This document shows, piece by piece, positions 17,236 through 26,948 of a DNA stretch of 64,000 nt. Each line of letters begins with the position of its first letter. The stretch's first letter is position 1. The stretch lies in contig NZ_ATHQ01000001.1 in assembly GCF_000523275.1 (NCBI RefSeq), positions 1,123,289-1,187,288 of the forward strand. Direction: 5' to 3'. The notes under the pieces were generated by a model, which saw only the letters and a program-made list of their open reading frames with translations, did not search any database and was not told the DNA's origin. The stretch is from Lebetimonas sp. JH292 (GTDB lineage Bacteria > Campylobacterota > Campylobacteria > Campylobacterales > Nautiliaceae). A program made the position numbers and the translations under genes.

Positions 17236-19664
17236 GTTAACGCCTTTAATATATTTTCTTTTTTTTCGCAAAAGCCGTTTTCTTTGGAAATTATAAACAA
17301 ATCTCTTGCTATATTCTTTTGTGTGGATATTTTAAGATCTTCCACCCTTATTTTAAAATCGTCCAAAACCTGTAAAATTGTAGAGACTATTCCTTTTTTA
17401 TCTTCTGTTTTTATTTTCATCGAGGCGTAATTGGGGGAATGAAAGCAGTCTATTTTTATTTCCCTTTTTTTAAATTTTACTTTTGTTTTAATTTGCTGAT
17501 TTTCTTCAAAAGCTTTTTTTATGTAATTTTCAATTAAAGGGATATCAAAATCTTCCACATTATCGTTAAATTCTATTTTGAAATATTTAATTTCTCCTAT
17601 TTTATATATGCTCATGTGATTAAGCGGCAGTTTTATTTTTTCCAAAAACCACCCGATGGAAAAATTTAATTTGTCTTCTTTTGCCAAATGAATTGTCAAA
17701 TGTGTTTTGTTTTCGATTTTATACTTAAAATTTTGTGTATCTTTGAGCCACAGGGCTGTTAATAAAATTTCATTAATGCCATTTTGTAAAAATAGCTGAT
17801 TAGACGGGGAAGTCAAAAGCTGAATTTGAAAAGATTTTGGGAGTTTTTTAAATTCTTCTTTATTTTTAAGAATATTTTCTTTTCTTTTTCTTATGGCTAT
17901 TTCATTAATTAATTCTTTATGCTTTAGTGCAGTTAATGTATTTTCATAAAGGCTTTTAAGCAGGCTTGCTTTAAAAGGGGTGTATATATCTTTACCCACG
18001 GCCTTAATGTCGGCAACGGTTAAAATATATAAAAGTTTTAAAAAACGTTCGTTTTCCATTGTTTGGGCAAAAGAAAGGATTACTTTGTCGTTATATATGT
18101 CTTCTCTTTGGGCTACGTTTGACATTAATGTATGATATTTTACAAGTTTGGAAACAGTGTCGGATTCAAATCCTATATTTTGGGCAAAATTTTTGGCTAT
18201 TTTGGCACCTGTTATAGAGTGGTCTGCGCTTCTTCCTTTTCCTAGGTCGTGAAAAAATGCACTGAATCTCAAAATTGCCCTGTCTTTACTTGAAAGCTTT
18301 TTAAATTCATCCAGACATTCTATTTCTTTTAATGTGTATAATGAATGGATATCCACAGGATAGTGATGATATCCGTCAAACTGTGCTAAAAATTTTACTT
18401 TTTCAAAAGGCGGAAAAATTTTTCTCAGTTTTTCCGCTTTATAAAGTGCAAAAAACAGCGGATATAAATTTTCTTTGTAAAAAAGTTTTTTTATATTTAT
18501 TTTTTGAAATTTTGTTTCTTTTAAAAGTGAAATTAACGAAATATCCCATTTTTTAAAATCTGTATCAATCAGAGTTTTCATTAAATCATTAAATTTTATT
18601 TTTACATTAAACCTTGTATATAAGGTTTCTTCACATAAATAAAAATTTTTTTTAATTCTTGTTTCTTTGATTTTCGAAACAGGATATTTATATAAATAAG
18701 GTTTTATAAGTTTTTTTATTGTTATGTTGGTAATAAGATTTATTTTCCATAAAGCTTTTAACAAATCTTTTATAAATTTTCTTTCCGCTTTTAACCTTGG
18801 GGAATCGGTATATCCCAAATTCAGGGCTATTTCTCTTTGATATTCCAAAATAACATTATCGGTTTTTTTCTTGGCTGTTAAATGAAGGTATACTCTTGTT
18901 TTAAATAAAAATTCAAGCGAGCTTCTGTAATCTTTGAAGTCATTTTCATTAATATATTTCGGTATTAAATATGATGTATTGGGATAATTAAAAAGTACTT
19001 TGGTTATCCACAAAAGGGTGTTTGAATCCCTTATTCCACCGAATCCGTCTTTTATATTCGGTTCCATCGTAATCGGATATTTTTTATGGCGCTCCAGCAT
19101 TTCCTCGTATTTGGCCAGAATATAATCTTTTTTGTTGTAATTTTTTATTTTATTTAATTCATTTTGGGTTTCAACCCATAAAAATTTGCTCCCTGTTATA
19201 AATCTGCTTTCAAGCATTGCGGTTTTAATGGTTATATCTTCGTTGCTTGCAGGAAATAAATCTTTTATTTCATGAACCCTGTGTCCTATTTTTAGCCCCA
19301 AATCCCAAAGCATTATAATGAAATTTTCTATTATAGAATTTATATTGTAGCCTTTGATATTCTTATAAACTATCATTATATCTATATCGGAATAAATGGA
19401 GAGCTGTTCCCTTCCGTAGCTTCCGAGCGCTATGATTGTAATAGGAATTGAATTCACAGGGGGTGAATAATCATCGAAAGTTTTTTTCATTAAATATTTA
19501 TAAATCAGCGAGATATAATAATCCATTTTTTTTGTGTGTTTTACAAAGAAATCTTTCCCGCCTTCAATTTTTATATTTTGAAGATAATTTTTTATCTCTT
19601 TTTTTAAAATTTTTGATATTTCAAAATCATCGTTACTTGAATAAATCAGCTCTTCCAGTTGCAT
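17232..19664 (-). CDS. glnD: [Protein-PII] uridylyltransferase/uridylyl-removing enzyme GlnD
   Basis: 810 residues, full length. The nucleotidyltransferase motif is GSYGREQLSIYSDIDIMI at about residue 90, the HD hydrolase domain is at about 430-560 (YHHYPVDIHSLYTL and FFHDLGKGRSADH), and C-terminal ACT modules include MKIKTEDKKGIVSTILQVL. GlnD senses glutamine and modifies PII proteins to control nitrogen assimilation. Its last bases overlap the start of the diguanylate cyclase gene (ATGA), and it is divergent from mqnE with about 45 bp between them. Confidence 0.92.
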   Translation of the reverse strand: MQLEELIYSSNDDFEISKILKKEIKNYLQNIKIEGGKDFFVKHTKKMDYYISLIYKYLMKKTFDDYSPPVNSIPITIIALGSYGREQLSIYSDIDIMIVYKNIKGYNINSIIENFIIMLWDLGLKIGHRVHEIKDLFPASNEDITIKTAMLESRFITGSKFLWVETQNELNKIKNYNKKDYILAKYEEMLERHKKYPITMEPNIKDGFGGIRDSNTLLWITKVLFNYPNTSYLIPKYINENDFKDYRSSLEFLFKTRVYLHLTAKKKTDNVILEYQREIALNLGYTDSPRLKAERKFIKDLLKALWKINLITNITIKKLIKPYLYKYPVSKIKETRIKKNFYLCEETLYTRFNVKIKFNDLMKTLIDTDFKKWDISLISLLKETKFQKINIKKLFYKENLYPLFFALYKAEKLRKIFPPFEKVKFLAQFDGYHHYPVDIHSLYTLKEIECLDEFKKLSSKDRAILRFSAFFHDLGKGRSADHSITGAKIAKNFAQNIGFESDTVSKLVKYHTLMSNVAQREDIYNDKVILSFAQTMENERFLKLLYILTVADIKAVGKDIYTPFKASLLKSLYENTLTALKHKELINEIAIRKRKENILKNKEEFKKLPKSFQIQLLTSPSNQLFLQNGINEILLTALWLKDTQNFKYKIENKTHLTIHLAKEDKLNFSIGWFLEKIKLPLNHMSIYKIGEIKYFKIEFNDNVEDFDIPLIENYIKKAFEENQQIKTKVKFKKREIKIDCFHSPNYASMKIKTEDKKGIVSTILQVLDDFKIRVEDLKISTQKNIARDLFIISKENGFCEKKENILKALT

Positions 19665-19712
19665 TTTTGCCTTTTTTGTGATATTTTAACAAAAAAATAA
19701 AAAGGATTGGTG

Positions 19713-20774
19713 TTGATTTTGAAAAAATTGAAAAATCGTGAAAAATTGTCTTTAAAAGAAGCGGCTAAATTATATGATATGGACCTTTTTACCTTAGGGG
19801 AAACGGCTAATACAATAAGGGAAAAAAAATTTGGCAAAAAAACATATTTTAATATCAACAGGCATATAAATCCGAGCAATATTTGTAAAGATGTCTGTAA
19901 ATTCTGTGCTTTTTCCGCCCATAGAAAAAATCCCAATCCCTATACGTTAAGTATTGAAGAATGTGTTGAAATTGCTAAAAACGCTTATGCCAAAGGGGCA
20001 AAAGAGGTTCATATAGTTTCAGCCCATAATCCGTATGTGGGGTATGAGTATTATATGAATATAGTAAAAGCCATAAGAGGGGAACTTCCAGATATTCATA
20101 TAAAAGCGTTTACGGCCGCTGAGGTTAATTTTTTTAGCGGACTAAGTGGAAAAAGTTATGAAAAAGTGCTTGATGATATGATTGAAGCCGGTGTGGATTC
20201 TATGCCCGGGGGCGGGGCTGAAATATTTGATGAAAAAATTAGGGCTAAAATCTGCAAAGACAAAGTGGGCAGTGAAAACTGGCTTAAAATTCACGAACTT
20301 TGGCACAAACGCGGAAAAAAATCAAATGCAACCATGTTGTTCGGACATATTGAAAACAGAGCCCATAGGATTGATCATATATTAAGAATAAGGGATTTAC
20401 AGGAAAAAACAGGCGGTTTTAACGCATTTATACCTCTTGTTTATCAGCGAAAAAATAATTATTTAAATGTAAAAAAATTTTTAAGCGGGGTGGAAATTTT
20501 AAAAACTATGGCAATAAGCAGAATTTTACTTGAAAATATTCCTAATATTAAAGCGTATTGGGTCACTACAACACTTAATTTGTCTCTTGTGGCGCAAAAT
20601 TACGGGGCAAACGATATTGACGGAACGATTGAAAAAGAATCAATTAATTCAGCGGCCGGCGCTAATTCGGCAAACGGTTTGAAACTTGACGAACTTGTGC
20701 ATCTTATAAAAGACAGCGGATATATCCCTGTAGAAAGGGATAGTTTATATAACGAATTGAAAATTTATAAATAA
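19713..20774 (+). CDS. mqnE: Aminofutalosine synthase MqnE
   Basis: About 353 residues. Radical-SAM enzyme of the futalosine pathway that builds aminofutalosine from 3-enolpyruvoyl-benzoate and SAM, towards menaquinone, the quinone of anaerobic Campylobacterota. The cluster motif is CKDVCKFCAF; further signatures are VHIVSAHNPYVGYEYY, IKAFTAAEV and DSMPGGGAEIFDEKIRAKIC. There is no ATG near the start. TTG 19707 directly abuts the AAAGGA Shine-Dalgarno, so TTG 19713 (6 bp spacing) is preferred. Its end overlaps the convergent response-regulator gene by 10 bp. Confidence 0.9.
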   Translation: MILKKLKNREKLSLKEAAKLYDMDLFTLGETANTIREKKFGKKTYFNINRHINPSNICKDVCKFCAFSAHRKNPNPYTLSIEECVEIAKNAYAKGAKEVHIVSAHNPYVGYEYYMNIVKAIRGELPDIHIKAFTAAEVNFFSGLSGKSYEKVLDDMIEAGVDSMPGGGAEIFDEKIRAKICKDKVGSENWLKIHELWHKRGKKSNATMLFGHIENRAHRIDHILRIRDLQEKTGGFNAFIPLVYQRKNNYLNVKKFLSGVEILKTMAISRILLENIPNIKAYWVTTTLNLSLVAQNYGANDIDGTIEKESINSAAGANSANGLKLDELVHLIKDSGYIPVERDSLYNELKIYK

Positions 20775-21121
20775 GAGGCGATTTTATCTAAAAGAAGTGC
20801 AGGATTAACAGGTTTTATTATTACTTCCTTTGCACCTTTGTTTAACGCTTCAACTCTTTTTGAATCGTCTGTAGTTAAAACTATCACAGGTATGTTTATA
20901 CATTCCGGTTTTTTGGAAGGGAGGACTTCCAGAAAATCAAGTCCACCCATTAATGGCATAATTAAATCTAAAAGAATCAAATCAATATCGGAAGTGAGTT
21001 TATGCAAAGCGTCAATACCGTTTTCAGCTTCAATTACTTCATAATCGCCCTTTTTTAATATGGCTTCTAATAATTTTCTGTTTGTGGCGTCATCATCCAC
21101 TATAAGAATTTTTTTTGGCAT
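20765..21121 (-). CDS. CheY-like single-domain response regulator
   Basis: 118 residues, receiver domain only. The acidic pair is Asp9/Asp10 (ILIVDDD), the phospho-acceptor Asp52 lies in LILLDLIMPLMGG, the conserved Thr in VIVLTTDD and the Lys in IIKPVNP. With no output domain it probably acts by protein contact or as a phosphorelay intermediate. Its ATG overlaps the stop of the broken hybrid kinase gene (TAATG), making it the last gene of a five-gene signalling operon. Confidence 0.88.
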   Translation of the reverse strand: MPKKILIVDDDATNRKLLEAILKKGDYEVIEAENGIDALHKLTSDIDLILLDLIMPLMGGLDFLEVLPSKKPECINIPVIVLTTDDSKRVEALNKGAKEVIIKPVNPALLLDKIASYL

Positions 21122-24100
21122 TATCTAACCTTTTTTATAGAATTTAGAATATTTTCTGGTAATAAATCGTTTAAAATTATATCAGATTTTATCTTTTTAT
21201 CTGTTAATGCAATAGATTTTACTATTATTGTTTTTTAACGTTTATATTAAATTTTTAATATCATTTGAATTAAGTAAATTTGACAATTCTTTAATACTTT
21301 TTGCAATTTTAGCTTCAGGAATTATTAAATACTGGGCAAGTAAATCTGTATCCGAAGCAATTATAATATTTTCTTCTTTTTGAATGTTTTGTGGATTTTC
21401 CTCAATATTTTTTTCATTTGTTTTTTCTGTTTCCAAACCTTTATAATTAAATTTTCTTCTTTTTCAAAATTTTGGAATATTTATTTTTAGAAATATTTTC
21501 AAGAACTCTTAATAACTCTTCTTTTTTAATTGGTTTTGAAATATAATCATCCATACCGGCACCTAAAAATCTTTCCCTGTCTCCTTTTAAAACATTAGCG
21601 GTAACTACAATAATCGGAATGTGATTTATTCCTTCTTCCTCTTCAAATTCAAGTATTTCCTGAGTTGCTTCTATTCCGTCCATTACAGGCATTTGTGCGT
21701 CCATAAAAATTACATCGTATTTTTGAGGATTTGAAGAATATTTATTAAATGCTTCCAATCCGTTATGGGCCTCATCGGCCTCAATTCCCCATATTTTTCA
21801 ATGTTGTTTTTAAAAGTTTCATATTTATCGGATTGTCTTCTGCAATTAATGCATGTAATTCATAAATTTCTTTTTTATGTTCCGCTTTTTTTACTTCCCT
21901 TTTTATTTCTTCTTTTGTAAACAGTATGGCATTATAGAATTTTGAAGGAACGTTAGGGTCATAAATATTAAACTGTTTAAAATCAAGATTATCTATTTCT
22001 TTTTTATAAACCAGGGAAGAAATTAATATTACTGGATAATCAATATTTTGTAAATTTTTAATTTTATCTTTTTCACTTTCTTCATAAAATACGATTACTC
22101 CATTTATAATTTCATTTTTTGATAATTTGTTAAGTTCACTTGCTTCATTAAAACCTATTTTATTTATTCCAAAGAAGTTTAAATATTCAAGGCTTAAATC
22201 TTTTCTTTTTGTGTCTTTAAAAGTGTTAAGAATAGCAAATGTTAAATTTGAGAAGCTATTTTTTCTGTATTTAGGTGTTGCATCTACAATATTAAACCAT
22301 AAATCAAAATAAAATTTACTTCCTTTGTTTATTTCACTCTCAACTTTAATATTTCCGCCCATCATTTCAATATAGGATTTAACAATGGTAAGACCGAGTC
22401 CCGTTCCCCCGTATTTTCTTGTTACGCTTTCGTCAGCCTGGGCAAATGCCTCAAATATTTTGTTTTTTTGCTCTTCGCTCATTCCTATACCGGTGTCTTT
22501 TACTTCAAAATAAATATTTGCCCTGTTTTCTTTGATTTCTTGGAGTTTGACATTTACTTCAATAGTTCCGTTTTTATGTGTAAATTTAATGGCGTTGTTT
22601 ATTAAGTTAGTTAAAATTTCTTTTATTTTTAATACGTCTCCTCTTACAACGGAAGGAATGTCAGGCGAAATATATGATACATATTCGATTTCTTTTTGTG
22701 CGCAAGGGGTTGCAAATACTTCCAATGTATTTTCTATTTCGTCTTCTATTTTAAAATCTATTTCTTCGAGGGTTAATTTATTGCTTTCGATTTTTGAAAC
22801 ATCCAGAATGTTGTTTACTATTTGTAACAAGTTTTCGGCGCTTTGAGCGATAGTGTTGATATAATCCTGTTGTTCGGGTGTGATTTCTGTTGTTTTAAGA
22901 AGTTCCAAAAATCCCAAAATACCGTTAAGAGGCGTTCTAATTTCATGAGACATATTTGCAAGGAATAAGGATTTTGCTTTTGAAGCTTCTTCGGATTTTT
23001 TAACAGCTTCTTGTGTAATTGCGATGGCTTCTTCTGTAATTTTCAAAGCTTCATTCATACCTTTAGGGCTGTTGATGTCTATTTGAACATTTTCACCTGT
23101 AATCGGTGCCAATTTATTTAATGTGTTTGATAACTCTTTAATATGTGTCCTTATAGTTTTATAAATATAAAAACCTAAAATTAGAATCAGGATGGCAATA
23201 ATAAAAATAACTATTGCAATATTTCTTTTTTGTATTGAATTTGAAAGCAGATTGTCAATTTGTTTATTAATGTCACTGTTTATCATATTTGCACTGTTTT
23301 TAAAATAAGAAATTCTTTTTGTGAAAAGTGAAAAATAATCCAAAGCATCAATAGGATAACCTTCAAATTTTTTGGTTGTGTAATAACCCATATTGGCCTG
23401 TTCAATATAAAAAATTAGAATCTTTAATTGAATTTTCTATTTTTATAAATTTTGGATTTTCAAAAAATATTTTAGCCTGAAGATTTTTACTCAAACTGGT
23501 AATTAAAATATTTGAATCGTGATAGTATTTCATTAATACATATTCATAATCCTTTTGACTCATAGGTAAGTCAGCGGTAATAAAATAAGATACAAATCCT
23601 CTTGTAATACCTGAATAAGCTATTATTTTATCGAGTTCGAGTTTTAACGCAAAATTCGGTTTTACTGTTTGAGGGAAATGTTGAAATATTTTAGCTTCAG
23701 TGTTTAATATCTGATTTTCCAAAACCGTATAATATGTAAAGAAATATTTATGAACATAATCTTCTTCAAAGCTGTCTATTTTTTTTCTAATTTGAGGTAA
23801 TTTGTTTAATGTGTTTAAAACACGTTTTGTAATATTGTAAAATTCGGGATTTTTATTTAAAAATTTCTTCAAATCATATATTGCCGTATCAAAAAGTTTT
23901 CTTTTTTGCATTAAAAGTTCTTTTGATTTAGGATAATTACCTTTTGACACAGAATAAATAGAGCTGATACCTCTTTCCTGGCCTAAATAAACGAGTAAAT
24001 TTTCCAGTTTATTTCCCAATTTAAGATATTTAACTACTTTTTGTTCGGACTGATATGTTTGAAATTGCTCATAAAGATTGAATCCACTCCATCCTATTAA

Positions 24101-24157
24101 AATTAAAGATGGGAGCCATATTGCAATTGCCAATAGTTTTGATAATGATAGTTTCAT
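21121..24157 (-). pseudogene. NIT-domain hybrid sensor histidine kinase with several frameshifts
   Basis: Reading through frame changes gives one long kinase of about 1010 residues. It has TM1, a periplasmic NIT (nitrate/nitrite-sensing type) domain with GQERGISSIYSVSKG (frame 24157-23402), TM2 ([20 protein letters not shown]), an H-box ([14 protein letters not shown]), an ATPase with [17 protein letters not shown] and GGTGLGL, a degenerate receiver-like part, then a receiver with IFMDAQMPVMDG, and a Glu/Lys-rich tail. Breaks: near 23400 (one extra T in a T6 run), near 21785 (one extra G in GGGG), near 21450 (A-rich) and near 21235 (A6 region). Each break restores an evidently homologous frame. 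No nonsense codons occur inside the pieces. Confidence 0.8.
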
Positions 24158-24537
24158 TGTTTTAACTCCTTAAGATTAATTTTTGCAGGGCATTTTAAAC
24201 TGTTTTTTTTAATTAGCATTTGTGCTCTGAAGTTACCTAAATTTCTGGCAGCGCATAATAAAAGTCTTGCTTTTTTTATGTTTTTCTCAACACCCCAGCC
24301 GTTCAAATATAGTTCACCGAGTAAATTCAGTGCCTGCGAGGAAGGTTTGTCAGAATTTATGGATGAATTAATTATTTGTTTTAAAAAACTGCCTGCTTCA
24401 ATAAATAAAGCATTTGCTTTTTGTGGGTCTGAATTTAGCAGACGTTTTGCTTTTTGAATATCTTTAAATGCGTTAAAATATAAACTTTGGGATAAAAGAA
24501 ACGTGACTACAAAGAAGAATAAAATGACTTTTTTCAT
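24154..24537 (-). CDS. Secreted Sel1-like repeat protein
   Basis: 127 residues: an N-terminal signal peptide (KKVILFFFVVTFLLSQ), then helices containing a Sel1-like motif, LGELYLNGWGVEKNIKKARLL, followed by a partial second repeat. It is probably periplasmic. ATGA overlaps join it to the Hpt-like gene upstream and the kinase gene downstream, so it may serve as an accessory to the NIT periplasmic sensor. There is one Cys in the repeat and one near the end, and no lipobox. Confidence 0.7.
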   Translation of the reverse strand: MKKVILFFFVVTFLLSQSLYFNAFKDIQKAKRLLNSDPQKANALFIEAGSFLKQIINSSINSDKPSSQALNLLGELYLNGWGVEKNIKKARLLLCAARNLGNFRAQMLIKKNSLKCPAKINLKELKQ

Positions 24538-25455
24538 TTGTTTTCCTTTAATATGTTTTGTAAATCATTTAATGAATTAATTTTTGTATTTAGCAGTTTT
24601 TCAATAAATTTTTTATCTTTTTGAAATTTTTGTTCATCTTGTGTTTCCAGATAAACTCTTATAGTGTTTAAGACTATATTTTTAATTTTCGGGTCTATTT
24701 CAATATTTTTATTTGCAGATTTTTGATTCTCTTTTTTTGTATTTCTATCGTTTATCAAGGGTGAAATAAAATTATAAAATTTATCAGCAAGATTTTTAAT
24801 AATACTGATATCTGTTTCTTTCTTGGCTTCTTCATCGATGGTTTTAAAAATTAAAGCAAGATTTGAAAGTCGTAGATTTAAAGAGGCTCCTTTTAAAAAG
24901 TGGGCTATTTCGTGTATTTCTTTGTAATTTTGTTTTTCAATAGCTTTATATAAAGTGTCTTTTTTTTCTTCATATTGTTTTAACAAATCGTTAAATAGTT
25001 CATCGGTCATGTTTTGGTCTATGCCCAAATCTTCCATAGCGGTATTTAATTCTTTTTCAATTATTTCATCAATATCATCTTTTTGTGAAAATATTTTTTC
25101 ACATTCGCTTATGTTGTCTTCAAAATTAAGTTCAATAGGTTGCTCTTTTTCTTCTGTCTTCGATAATGTTTACTTCCGGCGTTTGTAAAGCCTCCATTAT
25201 TTCTTCTTTTGGGGAAATTTCTTTTTCTTCATTTTTTTCCAATTGAAATATATCCAAATTTTTTAATGTTATCAGATTTTCTTTTGTAATTTTGAAAATA
25301 TTGTTTTTTATCTGAATGGATTTTTTATTTAAAACGGCCATTTCAAGTTCGAGTCGCGTTATAACCTGTGACATTTCTTCCAAAGTTATATTTAACGTGT
25401 TTAACAAATTTTTGCCAAGTGCAATTATTTTTCCGTTTTCATAGACAATTAGCAT
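24534..25455 (-). pseudogene. Hpt phosphotransfer protein with novel N-terminus, one frameshift
   Basis: ATG 25455 begins about 107 codons (MLIVYENGKIIALGKNLLNT and so on) that end prematurely at 25132. In the next frame the protein continues as KTEEKEQPIELNFEDNISEC into an Hpt domain with phospho-accepting His in HEIAHFLKGASLNL. The span is 922 nt, one more than a multiple of three, consistent with one inserted base in the A-rich stretch near 25150. The N-terminal part (about 100 residues) is not a family I recognise. The Hpt would relay phosphate between the hybrid kinase and the single-domain regulator of the same operon. Confidence 0.7.
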
Positions 25456-25880
25456 TACTGTTCCTTTTCTCTCATTTCTTTATAAATTTTTTCATATTTT
25501 TCTTTATCCTCTTTTGAAACAGGTCTTCTTGCGGCAATATAACCCGTTTTTACACCGTTTTCATCAAATACCGGTTCAATAAAAGCTTCCACCCAGTAAT
25601 ATTTGCCGTCTTTTCTCAAATTTTTAATAAATCCCCTGAATTTTTCATTTCTTTCAATTGTATCCCACATCTGTTTAAAAACGGCTTTTGGCATATCCGG
25701 ATGTCTTATAATGTTGTGGGGCTGGCCTATCAATTCCTGTTTTGAATATCCTGCTAATTTACAAAAAGGAGTGTTAGCATATGTAATTATACCTTTTAAA
25801 TCTGTTTTACTTATTATGGGTCTTCCTAAAACTCCTACATCTTCAAATGTAACTTCTTCATTGATTGGGGTAGGTTTCAT
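25455..25880 (-). CDS. Single PAS-domain, Aer-like sensor protein (paralogue)
   Basis: 141 residues: one PAS domain with ITYANTPFCKLAGYSKQELIG, NIIRHPDMPKAVF, NLRKDGKYYWVEAFIEP and GYIAARRP, closely similar to the protein at 7162-7695. There is no output domain or membrane segment. It is first in the signalling operon and overlaps the Hpt gene (TAATG). Pairing with either the Hpt protein or an MCP is possible. A redox (FAD) role is inferred from the Aer resemblance only. It is divergent from rplI and shares a symmetric promoter region with it. Confidence 0.85.
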   Translation of the reverse strand: MKPTPINEEVTFEDVGVLGRPIISKTDLKGIITYANTPFCKLAGYSKQELIGQPHNIIRHPDMPKAVFKQMWDTIERNEKFRGFIKNLRKDGKYYWVEAFIEPVFDENGVKTGYIAARRPVSKEDKEKYEKIYKEMREKEQ

Positions 25881-25905
25881 TATTAAACCTTTATTAATTT
25901 TATTT

Positions 25906-25939
25906 TTGCTATTTTAACTAAAATTTAGTAAAATAGCAA
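25906..25939. promoter_or_regulatory. Symmetric divergent promoter pair (rplI operon and PAS operon)
   Basis: On the + strand TTGCTA (25906-25911), 17 bp, TAAAAT (25929-25934). On the - strand the same TTGCTA (25939-25934), 17 bp, TAAAAT (25916-25911). The -35 of each promoter overlaps the -10 of the other, and the whole is an almost perfect inverted repeat. The gaps to rplI and the PAS ATG are 22 and 25 bp. Confidence 0.65.
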
Positions 25940-25956
25940 TAAAAAAAGGAAAATTT

Positions 25957-26397
25957 ATGAAAATTTTGTTAATAAAAGATGTAAAAGGACTTGGAAAAGC
26001 GGGGGAAATTAAAAATGCTAAAGACGGATATGCAAGAAACTTTTTAATTCCAAAAGGTTTTGCAAAACTTGCGACTCCTGAAGTTATAAAAGAGTGGGAA
26101 GAAGAACAGAAAATAAAAGAAGAAGCTTTAAAAGAGGAGCTTGAAAAATTAAGAGAATTAAAGAAAAAAATAGAAAACACACCTGTTGTTATTAAACATA
26201 AATTAGGTGCTAACGGACAGCTTTACGGGGCTATAACAAATAAAGAAATTTCTGAAGTTTTAAAAGAAAAAGGAATAGACGTGGATAAAAAAGATATAGA
26301 AGCCAAACAGATTAAAAGTGCAGGGGAATTTAATGTTAAAATAAAATTGGGGCACGGTATAAATGCCAATTTAAAACTTATTGTTGAAGGCGAATAA
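25957..26397 (+). CDS. rplI: 50S ribosomal protein L9
   Basis: 146 residues, canonical bL9: N-terminal [18 protein letters not shown], the rRNA-binding [18 protein letters not shown], a long charged helix (about 47-75), and a C-terminal domain with [11 protein letters not shown] and the end [17 protein letters not shown]. An AAAGGA Shine-Dalgarno precedes ATG 25957. Its stop overlaps the hslV start by one base, beginning the rplI-hslV-hslU-era operon that is conserved in Campylobacter. Confidence 0.95.
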   Translation: MKILLIKDVKGLGKAGEIKNAKDGYARNFLIPKGFAKLATPEVIKEWEEEQKIKEEALKEELEKLRELKKKIENTPVVIKHKLGANGQLYGAITNKEISEVLKEKGIDVDKKDIEAKQIKSAGEFNVKIKLGHGINANLKLIVEGE

Positions 26398-26948
26398 TGG
26401 AAATAAACTTAAAAGCTACCACAATACTTGGGTACAAAAAAAACGGTGTGGCCGTAATAGGCGGGGACGGACAGGTTACATTCGGACATACGGTATTAAA
26501 AGGAAATGCAACAAAAATAAGAACGCTTTACAACGGTAAAATTCTGGCAGGTTTTGCTGGAAGTACGGCTGACGCTTTTATTTTATTTGATATGTTTGAA
26601 AACAACCTTCAAAACAGAAAAGGGGATTTGGTAAAATCTGTAATAGATTTTGGAAAAGCCTGGAGAAAAGATAAATACCTAAGGCGTCTCGAAGCAATGA
26701 TGATAGTGCTTAACCCTGAACATATTTTTATTTTAAGCGGAAATGGAGACGTGGTTGAGCCTGAAGACGGGGAACTCGCAGCTATAGGAAGCGGGGGCAA
26801 TTACGCCCTCTCTGCTGCAAGGGCTCTAACAAAACACTCAAAATTGTCCCCTGAAGAGATTGTAAAAGAATCTCTGAGTATTGCAGCGGACATTTGTATT
26901 TATACAAACCATAACATTAAAATATTAAAAATAGAAGGGCAAAAATGA
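26397..26948 (+). CDS. hslV: ATP-dependent protease peptidase subunit HslV
   Basis: 183 residues. Threonine protease of the HslVU (ClpQY) complex. The short propeptide MEINLKA precedes [10 protein letters not shown], so Thr8 would be the mature N-terminal nucleophile. Further family signatures are [23 protein letters not shown] and [14 protein letters not shown]. It forms the two-ring dodecamer chamber that receives substrates unfolded by HslU, whose gene follows with a 4-bp ATGA overlap. Confidence 0.95.
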   Translation: MEINLKATTILGYKKNGVAVIGGDGQVTFGHTVLKGNATKIRTLYNGKILAGFAGSTADAFILFDMFENNLQNRKGDLVKSVIDFGKAWRKDKYLRRLEAMMIVLNPEHIFILSGNGDVVEPEDGELAAIGSGGNYALSAARALTKHSKLSPEEIVKESLSIAADICIYTNHNIKILKIEGQK

